64,000 nucleotides of DNA from Acidobacteriota bacterium (lineage in GTDB: Bacteria > Acidobacteriota > Vicinamibacteria > Vicinamibacterales > Fen-181). The stretch spans positions 1 through 64,000 of the forward strand of contig PMZR01000006.1 in the NCBI GenBank assembly GCA_003170135.1, in the 5' to 3' direction. Under the pieces are notes generated by a model that ran no database searches, was not told the DNA's origin, and was given only the letters and a program-made list of their open reading frames with translations. This document shows positions 27,142 to 34,567 of this stretch, one piece after another. The position numbers and the translations under genes are program-made. Within the stretch, counting starts at the first letter, position 1; each line of letters opens with the position of its first letter.

Positions 27142-28875
27142 TCAGATCTCCATCACCACCGGCAACACGAGCGGGCGGCGCCCCGACCGTTTCCGGACGA
27201 ACCGGCGCAGTTCAGTGCGAATCTTTTCCTTGATCAGCCCGTAGTCGGTGCGTTCTTCGACGCTCGTGTGCTCGAGCACCTCGGTCACGATGCGCACCGA
27301 TTCACGCAGCAGCATGTCGGCGTCGCCGTCGAGCACGAGGCCGCGCGTGATCACCTCGGGCGCGCCCTCGATGTTTCCCGTCTGCTTGTTGATCGCCACC
27401 ACCGGGACGATGACGCCGTCTGCGGCGAGATGCCGGCGGTCGCGCAGCACCTCGTCGCCGACCTCGCCCAGGCCCGGGCCGTCGATGAGCACGCGCCCCG
27501 CGGGGGCCTTCCCGACGATGCGGCCCTCGGTCCTGGTGAAATGGAGGATGTCTCCGTTGTCCGCCAGCAGCACCTCGGTGCCGGCGAGTCCTTCGCCGCG
27601 CGGACACCCGGGCGCGGCGGCGGCCGGCCGCCCGATCATCCGCGCGGCAATCCGCGCGTACCGCCCGCGCTGCCGGAACTCCCCGTGGATCGGCGCGAAG
27701 AACCGGGGCTGCAGCAGCGACAGCATCAGCTTGAGTTCCTCCTCGCTGCCGTGTCCCGACACGTGCACGTGCTTGATGCCCTCGAGCACGATGTCGGTGC
27801 CGCGCCGCGCCAGGTGATTGATGACGCGGCCGATCGCCTTCTCGTTGCCCGGAATCGCGCGGGCGGAAAACACCACGGTGTCCTGCGGCGTCAGCGAGAC
27901 GTGGCGGTGATCGTCGATCGCGATCCGCGACAGGGCCGACATCGGCTCGCCCTGGCTGCCGGTCGTCACGCAGACGACCTCGCCCGGCGGGTGGTTGCGG
28001 ACGTCGTTCTCGCGAATCTGCAGGCCAGGCGGGATCCGCAGGTGGCCGAGCCGCTGCGCGATCTGCGAATTCTCAATCATGCCCCGGCCGACGAAGGCCA
28101 CCTTGCGCCGGAAGGTGGCCGCGAGGTTCACCAGGATCTGCATCCGGTAGAGGCTGGTGGCGAAGGCCGTCACGATGACCTTGCCGCGCGTGCTCGCGAA
28201 GATCTCCTCGAACGCCTCGATGACGTCGGTCTCCGACCCGGTCACGCCCGGCCGCTCGATGTTCGTGCTGTCGGCGAACAGCGCCAGCACCCCGCGCGCC
28301 CCCAGGTCCGCGAACCGGTGAAAGTCGAAGTGCTCGCCGTCGAGCGGCGTCTGATCGATCTTGTAGTCGCCGGTGTGGACGATCGTCCCGACCGGGGTCT
28401 CGATCGCGACCGCGACGCAATCGGGCATGCTGTGCGTGACGTGCAGGAATTCGATCGTCAGATCGCCGACCGTCACGCGGTCGCGCGGCTTCACCGTGAT
28501 CATGCGGTCGCGCACGTCGATGCCGTGCTCTTCGAGTTTTCCTTCGAGCAGCGCCAGCGTGAGCGCGGTGCCGTAAATCGGACCGCTGACCAGTCGCAGC
28601 ACGTGCGGGACGGCGCCGATGTGGTCCTCGTGGCCATGCGTGAGGACGAGCGCCGCAATCGGCGCGGGACGCCGCTCGAGGTACGTCATCTCGGGGATGA
28701 TCCGATCGACGCCGAGCAACTCGGGCTCCGGGAACATGACGCCCGCGTCGACCAGGACCGTGGTCGCCTCGTAGGACACCGCCAGCATGTTCATGCCGAA
28801 TTCGCCCAGGCCGCCCAGCGGTACGACCTCGAGCACGGGCTGGCCGTCGAATGTGCGGTCGGTCGGATCTGTCAT
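27142..28875 (-). CDS. rnj: Ribonuclease J
   Basis: 577 aa metallo-beta-lactamase/beta-CASP RNase involved in rRNA maturation and mRNA decay. 'LTHGHEDHIG' (residues 79-87) is the zinc motif. 'THSMPDCVAVAI' and 'HTGDYKIDQTP' carry further ligands. The beta-CASP block has 'VTTGSQGEPMSAL' and 'HVSGHGSEEELK'. The C-terminal domain is present. ATG 28875 has AGGAA eight bases upstream; the track's longer start adds about 43 weak residues. RNase J in an LPS-making bacterium fits Acidobacteriota among others. Confidence 0.93.
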   Translation of the reverse strand: MTDPTDRTFDGQPVLEVVPLGGLGEFGMNMLAVSYEATTVLVDAGVMFPEPELLGVDRIIPEMTYLERRPAPIAALVLTHGHEDHIGAVPHVLRLVSGPIYGTALTLALLEGKLEEHGIDVRDRMITVKPRDRVTVGDLTIEFLHVTHSMPDCVAVAIETPVGTIVHTGDYKIDQTPLDGEHFDFHRFADLGARGVLALFADSTNIERPGVTGSETDVIEAFEEIFASTRGKVIVTAFATSLYRMQILVNLAATFRRKVAFVGRGMIENSQIAQRLGHLRIPPGLQIRENDVRNHPPGEVVCVTTGSQGEPMSALSRIAIDDHRHVSLTPQDTVVFSARAIPGNEKAIGRVINHLARRGTDIVLEGIKHVHVSGHGSEEELKLMLSLLQPRFFAPIHGEFRQRGRYARIAARMIGRPAAAAPGCPRGEGLAGTEVLLADNGDILHFTRTEGRIVGKAPAGRVLIDGPGLGEVGDEVLRDRRHLAADGVIVPVVAINKQTGNIEGAPEVITRGLVLDGDADMLLRESVRIVTEVLEHTSVEERTDYGLIKEKIRTELRRFVRKRSGRRPLVLPVVMEI

Positions 28876-29232
28876 AGCACGCGTTCCTTCGCCGCCCTTG
28901 TCCCTGGCGAAGCGAGAATGCACTCCGGCGACGCTGACATCCGGCTGAGTCGACCGATCGAGGTCTGGAGATCCCAGCCGGCAAGACGCTGCGTCCGGCG
29001 ACACGACATGCTACGCAGGCGCCAGTGGTGGAGCACGGCGCAGCAACGGGTCAAACGCCCGATTGTCGTGTGACCGACAGTCGCCCCTCGACGAGGTAGG
29101 GACGTGCCCCGCTCAAGGCAGGGCAGGCTGCAGGCTGCTGGGTAACGCCTGACAGTCTTGCAGGAAGGCCCGAATCGACTGCGTCAACCGGCGCCATGAT
29201 CGGGTGGCGCGAGCGACGCTAACTCGCCGAAA
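28876..29232 (-). other. 357-bp intergenic region, function unresolved
   Basis: This is the longest gap without a gene outside the operon leader. No credible ORF is seen; the frame upstream of RNase J is open but lacks family similarity. On the minus strand TATAGT (29237-29232) overlaps the ksgA stop and could be a -10, with no clear -35. I looked for tRNA arms, RNase P and tmRNA signatures and found none. A 6S-like or long 5'-UTR RNA cannot be excluded. Confidence 0.4.
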
Positions 29233-30045
29233 CTATAGCACATCCGGGCGGGAGCCCGAAGCGAAAACGCCGGCCAGCCGCGCGATCTCCTCGAGCGTGA
29301 GCGTCTCCGGCCGCCGGCCGGCGTCGATCCCGGTCTTCGCCGCAGCTTCGCCAGACCCGCAGCCGTGCGCGTCCGCGAAATCGCGCAGCGCGTTGCCGAT
29401 CGTCTTTCGACGCTGGGTGAACATGCTGCGCACCATCCGTTCGAGCAGGGCGGCGTCGGCGATCGGCACCGGTGGGGGACCGAACACCAGGTGGACGACC
29501 GCAGACCTCACGCGGGGCGGCGGCCGAAACGCACCCGGCGGCAGCACGAGCGGTCGGGTGACGGTGGCGTGGAGTTGGACGAGCACGCTGAGCACGCCGT
29601 AGTCCGCGGTGCCGGGCCGGGCCGCGAGGCGGTCGGCGACCTCGCGCTGCAGCATCAGGGTGGCGTCAAAGAGAAGCCGCCCGGCATCGGCAAGCGACAG
29701 CAGCCGGAAGAGGATCGGCGACGAGATGTTGTAGGGCAGGTTGCCGGCCACGCGGAAGGGCGCCGTTGACGTCGAGAGCAACGCGCGGATATCGGTCTCC
29801 AGGAAATCCGCGGCCACCACCTGCACGTTGGCCGGCACCACGCGCTCGAGGTCGGCTACGAGGTCGCGATCGATCTCGATTGCGACCAAGCTTTGAACAC
29901 GCGCCGCCAATGCAAGCGTCAGCGCGCCGCGGCCCGCTCCGATTTCGAGGAACGCGTCGCCGGGCTGCGGCTGGACCACTTCGACCAGCTTCCGCACCCA
30001 CGCCGGCTCCAGGAAATGCTGGCCGAACCGCTTCCGCGTGCTCAT
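29233..30045 (-). CDS. rsmA: 16S rRNA (adenine1518-N6/adenine1519-N6)-dimethyltransferase
   Basis: 270 aa KsgA/Dim1 family. It dimethylates two adjacent adenines near the 3' end of 16S rRNA. The N-terminus 'RKRFGQHFL' is diagnostic. 'FLEIGAGRGALTLAL' is the SAM-binding loop and 'NLPYNISSPILFRL' the catalytic NLPY motif. 'MFTQRRKTIGNAL' marks the C-terminal domain. ATG 30045 overlaps the previous zincin gene's stop by 4 bp, so the order nth-zincin-rsmA is probably one transcript. Confidence 0.95.
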   Translation of the reverse strand: MSTRKRFGQHFLEPAWVRKLVEVVQPQPGDAFLEIGAGRGALTLALAARVQSLVAIEIDRDLVADLERVVPANVQVVAADFLETDIRALLSTSTAPFRVAGNLPYNISSPILFRLLSLADAGRLLFDATLMLQREVADRLAARPGTADYGVLSVLVQLHATVTRPLVLPPGAFRPPPRVRSAVVHLVFGPPPVPIADAALLERMVRSMFTQRRKTIGNALRDFADAHGCGSGEAAAKTGIDAGRRPETLTLEEIARLAGVFASGSRPDVL

Positions 30046-30476
30046 CGCTTCGTCCCGTCCTCGTCCTCGCCGTCGTCGCCGGCGTCGACCTGCCCCCTGT
30101 GCTCGCGCCAGTAGTGCTCCTCGATCGCCTCCAGTTCTTCTTCGCTCATGCCGAAGTAGTGACCGACCTCGTGAATGAGCGTCTCACCGATGGCGATGAC
30201 CAGGTCGTCCTCGTCGTAGGCCCGCTCGTGCGGACCCTGGTAGAGGGTGATGCGATCCGGCAGCCGGTTCCCGTAGTCCCATCCGCGTTCGGTCAACGGG
30301 ACGCCGTGGTACAGCCCGAACAGCGTTTCGTCTTCCGGCACGTCCATGTCGTCGAGCAGCTGGTCGTCGGGTTCGTCCTCGACGATGATCGCGAGGTTGT
30401 GCATGCGATCGCGGAACTCGGCGGGGATGGTGTTCAGGGCCTGCTGGACGAGCGTTTCGAACTGGTCGCGGCGCAT
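30042..30476 (-). CDS. Zincin-like metallopeptidase (PF06262-type)
   Basis: 144 aa. 'LIHEVGHYFGMSEEEL' holds the HExxH zinc motif. 'ITLYQGPHERAY' and an acidic N-terminal half are typical of the small zincin family whose members sit next to housekeeping genes. No signal peptide is present, so it is likely cytosolic. The track's 212-aa frame begins inside nth; ATG 30476, 1 bp after the nth stop, is preferred. The acidic C-terminus ('DAGDDGEDEDG') is unusual. The substrate is unknown. Confidence 0.82.
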   Translation of the reverse strand: MRRDQFETLVQQALNTIPAEFRDRMHNLAIIVEDEPDDQLLDDMDVPEDETLFGLYHGVPLTERGWDYGNRLPDRITLYQGPHERAYDEDDLVIAIGETLIHEVGHYFGMSEEELEAIEEHYWREHRGQVDAGDDGEDEDGTKR

Positions 30477-30477
30477 G

Positions 30478-31227
30478 CTACCCGCGCTTCGGGCGTTTCG
30501 CCGGGCCCCGGGCCGCGGCGGTCTTCCTGCGCCGGGCGGGCGCGGGACGGCGCGGCGCGGGTTGGAGCGAACCCGCCCGTGCACCCGGTGAACCGAACGC
30601 GCCGCTCCGGAAATAATCACACGCGGATCGGACGCTGCAGCGGTCGCAGAGCGGCCGAGGCTTGCAGATGCGCCGGCCATGGAGGATCAGCGTATCCGAG
30701 GCGAGGGTCCACCCCTCGGGTGGCAGCACCCCACACAGTTCCCGCTCGACGACGATCGGGTCGTCGGAGTCGGCGATGCCGATGCGGCCGGCGACGCGCA
30801 GCACGTGGCGGTCGACGGCGAGCCCGAAGACGCCGAGCGCATGGCCGAGCACCACGTTGGCCGTCTTGCGTCCCACGCCGGGCAAGGCGACGAGCGCGTC
30901 CATGTCGGGTGGCACCGCGCCGCCATGGTGCGCCACGAGCGCCTGGGCCATGCCGACCAGCGACCGGGATTTTTGCGAGAAGAACCCGGTCGCGTGGATC
31001 AGGCGTTCGACCTCGCGCGTGTCCGCGTCAGAGAGCGCGCGGGCGTCCGGATAGCGCGCCAAGAGCGCGGGCGACACCTGGTTCACCCGCAGGTCGGTGG
31101 TCTGTGCCGACAGGATGGTGGCGACGAGCAGTTGGTAAGGATTCTCGTAGTGAAGCTCGGTTTGCGCACCTGGATGCTGCGCTTCGAGCTTCGTCATGAT
31201 GGCGCGCGTCTGGGCGGCGGTCTTCAT
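30478..31227 (-). CDS. nth: Endonuclease III
   Basis: 249 aa base-excision repair glycosylase/AP lyase for oxidised pyrimidines. The helix-hairpin-helix 'LPGVGRKTANVVL' holds the catalytic Lys. 'VDRHVLRV' carries the catalytic Asp. The iron-sulfur loop is complete as C-x6-C-x2-C-x5-C in 'CKPRPLCDRCSVRSAC'. A basic Pro/Ala/Arg-rich tail of about 40 residues follows the cluster, longer than E. coli Nth and perhaps DNA-binding. Its neighbours are DUF3467 and lexA. Confidence 0.94.
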   Translation of the reverse strand: MKTAAQTRAIMTKLEAQHPGAQTELHYENPYQLLVATILSAQTTDLRVNQVSPALLARYPDARALSDADTREVERLIHATGFFSQKSRSLVGMAQALVAHHGGAVPPDMDALVALPGVGRKTANVVLGHALGVFGLAVDRHVLRVAGRIGIADSDDPIVVERELCGVLPPEGWTLASDTLILHGRRICKPRPLCDRCSVRSACDYFRSGAFGSPGARAGSLQPAPRRPAPARRRKTAAARGPAKRPKRG

Positions 31228-31254
31228 GTGCGTGACGGCGGTGCTGAAGAACGC

Positions 31255-31587
31255 CTAGTGCACCGGCCCCTGGGGTGCCGGCACCGGCCCTTGCGCGCCG
31301 CCACCGTAGGTCTCGGTGTAGAGGCGGAAGTGCTCCTGCAATGCCGCGATCAGGTTCGGGATGAACTGGACGGGCGCGACGATCCGCGCCCTCACGGGAG
31401 CCCGGACGACGTGCTCCGCTTCCGCGTGCTGAATGTCGCGTGGCGACAGCGGCGTGACTTCGCAGAAGGTCAGCGTGAAGTCGAACGGCGTGTGCGCGAT
31501 TGCGCAGAAGTTCGCGTAGATACGCTGTGGCTCGACGGCGTCGTCGTCGGGCACGATCGTGAAGTTGATCTGCTTCTGTTCGGCCAT
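31255..31587 (-). CDS. DUF3467 domain protein
   Basis: 110 aa. 'RIYANFCAIAHTPFDFTLTFCEV' and 'IVAPVQFIPNLIAALQEHF' match the DUF3467 pattern (a small protein of unknown function found in many bacteria). A Pro/Gly/Gln-rich tail ends the protein. The ATG is preceded on the minus strand by GGGAGG/GAGG within heptamer array D, which therefore supplies its Shine-Dalgarno. It lies between nth and lexA on the same strand. Confidence 0.8.
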   Translation of the reverse strand: MAEQKQINFTIVPDDDAVEPQRIYANFCAIAHTPFDFTLTFCEVTPLSPRDIQHAEAEHVVRAPVRARIVAPVQFIPNLIAALQEHFRLYTETYGGGAQGPVPAPQGPVH

Positions 31588-31595
31588 TGTTCCTC

Positions 31596-31613
31596 GCCTC
31601 CCGCCTCCCGCCT
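31596..31613 (-). repeat. Short heptamer array D (GCCTCCC x2.5)
   Basis: GCCTCCC (31596-31602), GCCTCCC (31603-31609), then GCCT, in the 24-bp gap between lexA and the DUF3467 gene. On the minus strand it reads GGGAGGC and doubles as a ribosome-binding region. It is the shortest and least certain member of the 7-bp family. Confidence 0.45.
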
Positions 31614-32217
31614 AGTACTTCCGCATGACGCCCACCACCACGCCCTGGATCTGGACCTGGTCGGCAGGCACCGTCAGCGGCTGCATGGCCGGGTTGGCCG
31701 GTTGCAGGCGCACGTGCGCGTTCTCCTGGTAGAACTTCTTGAGGGTCACGTCCGAGCCGGCGAGCAGCGCGATCACCATCTCGCCGTTGTCGGCGGTCTT
31801 GCGATCTTCGACGATGACGTAGTCGCCGTCGCGGATCTGCTCGTCGATCATCGAGTCGCCGCGCACGCGCAGCACGTAGGTGTCGCGCTTGCCGACGAGA
31901 TCCTCGGGCACGGAGATCGATTCCGCGGTGGCCACCGCTTCGATCGGCGATCCGGCTGCGACGAAGCCGAGCAGCGGCAGTTCGATCGCGCGCGCACCCA
32001 TTCGCGTCGGGACCAGTTCAACCGACCGGCTCCGGTTCCACGCGCGCCTGATGAAGCCTTTCTCCTGCAGGTTCGTCAGGTGTTTGTGGACCGTGGCGAG
32101 CGAAGAGAGGCCGAACCGCCGGCCGATTTCCTCGAGGCTGGGCGCGTAGCCGTGCTGCTGGATGAACTCGGTGAGGAAGTCCAGGATCTCGCGCTGGCGT
32201 TTGGTGAGCGGTAGCAA
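31612..32217 (-). CDS. lexA: LexA repressor
   Basis: 201 aa SOS repressor. The N-terminal winged helix is seen in 'LTKRQREILDFLTEFIQQHG' and 'PSLEEIGRRFGLSSLATVHK'. The self-cleavage site Ala88-Gly89 is in 'GFVAAGSP', and the catalytic pair is Ser122 ('RGDSM') and Lys160 ('VTLKKF'). The start is TTG 32217, backed by a strong GGGAGGAA just upstream. A TTGACT-17-TAAAAT promoter lies 60-90 bp before it, with a 10-bp palindrome just downstream of the -10 that could be an operator. Confidence 0.95.
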   Translation of the reverse strand: MLPLTKRQREILDFLTEFIQQHGYAPSLEEIGRRFGLSSLATVHKHLTNLQEKGFIRRAWNRSRSVELVPTRMGARAIELPLLGFVAAGSPIEAVATAESISVPEDLVGKRDTYVLRVRGDSMIDEQIRDGDYVIVEDRKTADNGEMVIALLAGSDVTLKKFYQENAHVRLQPANPAMQPLTVPADQVQIQGVVVGVMRKY

Positions 32218-32256
32218 CGCTTCCTCCCTTCGGATGACTGCGCCTTCGACGCGGGG

Positions 32257-32266
32257 CGGGCGCCCG
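32257..32266. promoter_or_regulatory. Palindrome downstream of the lexA promoter, candidate operator
   Basis: CGGGCGCCCG is a perfect 10-bp palindrome placed within about 10 bp of the predicted lexA transcription start, where an autoregulatory LexA site would act. It matches neither the E. coli nor the Bacillus SOS box. In GC-rich DNA such a palindrome can be chance. Confidence 0.25.
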
Positions 32267-32276
32267 AACGCCGCCT

Positions 32277-32305
32277 ATTTTACGCAAAGGAAAGGCGAAA
32301 GTCAA
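32277..32305 (-). promoter_or_regulatory. sigma70-type promoter of lexA
   Basis: On the minus strand TTGACT (32305-32300), a 17-bp spacer and TAAAAT (32282-32277) give a near-consensus promoter. It drives lexA and probably the DUF3467-nth-zincin-rsmA genes beyond it, since gaps are short and co-directional. Confidence 0.7.
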
Positions 32306-32496
32306 CATCGAAGGATCTTCGGGATAACATTTCCCCGACGTGGGAAGCCCGTCCGGGCGCGACGTGGCGGTCGGGCCTCGAATGCAAAGTTCTTTTTTAC
32401 CGATCGGTCCAGGGGAGAGTCTAAACCTGCGAGGGCCGATCCGCGGACGAGCCGGATGGGCGGCAGAGCGACCACGAACAGGGAAGGCAGCGTGCG

Positions 32497-33168
32497 ATGG
32501 AGCGGGTCGAGCGGCTCTGGATTGGTCATGCGGGGGCTCCGACGCTTCTCGTGCGTCCGGCCCTTTGCGGCGACCAGGCGGAGCCGATGACCGCGAGCGA
32601 CGACCGCGGCGTGCAGCCGCGCCTGGCGGATCTCGACGAAGGCGCGCTGGTGGCCGCCTGCCTCGCCGGCACCCGCGACGCGTTCGACGTCATCGTCGAG
32701 CGGCATCGCCGGTCGGTCTACCAGTTGTGCTACCGCTTCGTGTCCAATCACGAGGACGCGGCGGACCTGGCGCAGGAGGTGTTCCTGCGCGCCTATCGCG
32801 GCCTCAAGAACTTCAAGGGGCAGGCCACGCTCGGCACATGGTTGTACCGCATCGGCGTCAACGCGTGCCTGAACCGCCTGTCGTCGCGGCCGCCCGCCAC
32901 CGAATCGCTGGAGACCAGCGAGCCGGTGGTCGACCACCATCCGGATGCCGCCAGCCGGTTGCTGCAGGACGAGCGGGCGAGACGGGTCAGGGCCGCGATT
33001 GCGCGATTGCCGAAGAAGCAGCGGGCGACGCTCATCTTGCGCGTGTACCACGACATGTCGCACCAGGAGATCGCGACCATCGTCGGCAGCTCGGTCGGCG
33101 CGGTCAAGGCGAACTTCTTTCACGCGCTGCGGAATCTGAAACGGATCCTCGCGCAGGATCCGGTATGA
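32497..33168 (+). CDS. ECF-type RNA polymerase sigma factor
   Basis: Up to 223 aa. Region 2 includes 'NHEDAADLAQEVFLRAYRGL' and 'LGTWLYRIGVNACLNRL'; region 4 includes 'ARLPKKQRATLILRVYHDM' and 'IVGSSVGAVKANFFHAL'. ATG 32497 has GGAAGG about 8 bases upstream, while ATG 32587 would trim 30 residues that precede the sigma fold. It heads a three-gene module with a zinc-type anti-sigma gene and a periplasmic Spy-like protein, so it probably answers an envelope signal. Confidence 0.9.
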   Translation: MERVERLWIGHAGAPTLLVRPALCGDQAEPMTASDDRGVQPRLADLDEGALVAACLAGTRDAFDVIVERHRRSVYQLCYRFVSNHEDAADLAQEVFLRAYRGLKNFKGQATLGTWLYRIGVNACLNRLSSRPPATESLETSEPVVDHHPDAASRLLQDERARRVRAAIARLPKKQRATLILRVYHDMSHQEIATIVGSSVGAVKANFFHALRNLKRILAQDPV

Positions 33169-33219
33169 CGGGCGCCGTGAGCCACCACGTGCCGGTGTTG
33201 CGTTCCGAGGAACAGTGAG

Positions 33220-33840
33220 ATGAGCAAGCATCTTTCAGGCGACGTGCTGACGGAGCTCGCCGAGACGGGCCGGTCGCACGCGCATCTGGCGCAGTGCGAT
33301 CGCTGCCGGCGGCAGCTCGAGGACGCGCGGGAGGCACTCGCGCTGGCCCGCGCGGTCGACGTGCCAGAGCCGTCACCGCTCTTCTGGGCGCATTTCTCCG
33401 CGCGCGTGCGTGACGGCGTGGACCGCGAGGCGGAGGCCGGCGCTCGAGCCACCGCCTCCTGGTTCGCGAGGCTTGGGTGGCGTCCCGTTGCCGCCGTGGC
33501 GCTGGGCGTCGCGTGCATCGTTGTCGCTCTCTGGCTCACGCCCTCGGGCCGGCGGGACGCGTCTTTGCTGTCGGCATCGGTGGGGAAGGCGGGCGCGCAC
33601 GGCGTCGCCACGGGTGTTGCCGACCGCGAGCCCCAGGCGGGCGGCAGCGAGATGCTCGAGCCGGCGAACGATCCGTCCTGGACGGTCATCGCACAGGTCG
33701 CCCCGGAGGTCGAGATCGAGAACTCGATGAGCTTGCGCCCCGGTGCGACAGACAGCGCGGTGACCCAGTTGTCCGCGGACGAGCAACAGGCATTCGTGCG
33801 GCTCCTGCAGACGGATCTCGACGGACCGCCTTCGCTCTGA
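33220..33840 (+). CDS. Anti-sigma factor with zinc-binding head and one membrane span
   Basis: 206 aa. 'HLAQCDRCRRQL' is the HxxxCxxC motif of zinc anti-sigma domains (residues about 20-33). A hydrophobic helix at about 88-106 ('PVAAVALGVACIVVALWL') separates a cytosolic head from a periplasmic tail of about 100 residues. It lies 51 bp after the ECF sigma gene and 20 bp before a periplasmic-protein gene. It is the likely membrane anchor that sequesters that sigma factor. Confidence 0.85.
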   Translation: MSKHLSGDVLTELAETGRSHAHLAQCDRCRRQLEDAREALALARAVDVPEPSPLFWAHFSARVRDGVDREAEAGARATASWFARLGWRPVAAVALGVACIVVALWLTPSGRRDASLLSASVGKAGAHGVATGVADREPQAGGSEMLEPANDPSWTVIAQVAPEVEIENSMSLRPGATDSAVTQLSADEQQAFVRLLQTDLDGPPSL

Positions 33841-33860
33841 TAGAAACGCTGCGATCATTT

Positions 33861-34442
33861 ATGAACCTCAGACCTCTTCTCGCCGTGGCTCTCGTCGCCG
33901 TCACGCTCATCGGCGTCCAGGCGGTTTCGGCCCAGGTGCCGCCCGCCCAGGCGCAGCCGCCATCGCCCCAGGCCGCGATGGACCGACCACTGGGGCCGGT
34001 CGAAGTGCAATCGATGATCGACGGGTACGTCATCGTGCAGGCGCAGAAGGCGCTCAACCTCACCGACGCGCAGTTTCCGCAGTTCGTCACGCGGCTGCGG
34101 GTCCTCCAGGATGCGCGGCGCCGCAACCAGCGCCAGCACAACCAGATGCTCCAGGAGATGGCGCGGCTGACCAATCCGGCCAGTCCGGCCGCCGACGAAG
34201 CGCAGTTGCGCGAGAAACTGAAGGCGCTCGATGACCTGGACACGAAGTCGACGGCGGAATTGCGCCGGGCTTACGAGAGCGTCGATCAGATCCTGGACGT
34301 ACGCCAGCAGGTCCGCTTTCGCGTGTTCCTCGACCAGGTGGAACGGCGGATGCTCGACATCCTGGCGAGAGCGCGCGCGCAGACCCAGCCGGCCGGCCCT
34401 GGCGCGGGCCGCGCCGGCGCCGGACGGGGCGGCCGGATGTGA
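33861..34442 (+). CDS. Periplasmic Spy/CpxP-like (LTxxQ) protein
   Basis: 193 aa. Signal peptide at 1-24 ('LLAVALVAVTLIGVQAVSA'). The rest is helical and charged: 'KALNLTDAQFPQFVTRLRVLQDARRRN' has the L-T-x-x-Q motif of Spy/CpxP chaperone or sensor proteins. It ends in a Gly/Ala/Arg-rich tail. In CnrYXH and ZraP-type systems such proteins sense envelope stress next to an ECF sigma, which fits this operon. The track start at 33477 is a shadow; ATG 33861 gives the signal peptide. Confidence 0.75.
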   Translation: MNLRPLLAVALVAVTLIGVQAVSAQVPPAQAQPPSPQAAMDRPLGPVEVQSMIDGYVIVQAQKALNLTDAQFPQFVTRLRVLQDARRRNQRQHNQMLQEMARLTNPASPAADEAQLREKLKALDDLDTKSTAELRRAYESVDQILDVRQQVRFRVFLDQVERRMLDILARARAQTQPAGPGAGRAGAGRGGRM

Positions 34443-34567
34443 TCCCGCAGATATTGTGAGTCCGCCCCTCCCGCCATGACGACGCTGGGGGCGGGGCCCG
34501 GCACCAGCATGTCAGGCGGCAGCGTTTCAGTTGACTGTTGCCTGCGCCCCCGGCCACTATTCCACGC

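Noticed and set aside
23835-27233. 1132-aa open frame on the plus strand
   Set aside because: It lies antisense to the amidase and ftsK genes, is rich in Arg/His/Asp as expected from mirrored GC-rich codons, and shows no motif.
28876-29232. tRNA, tmRNA or RNase P RNA gene
   Set aside because: No T-arm, acceptor pairing or conserved core sequence was found on either strand by eye. Only an unassigned non-coding region is reported.
34531-34560. TTGACT ... TATTCC as a recG promoter
   Set aside because: The spacer is about 21 bp and the -10 would abut the start codon.
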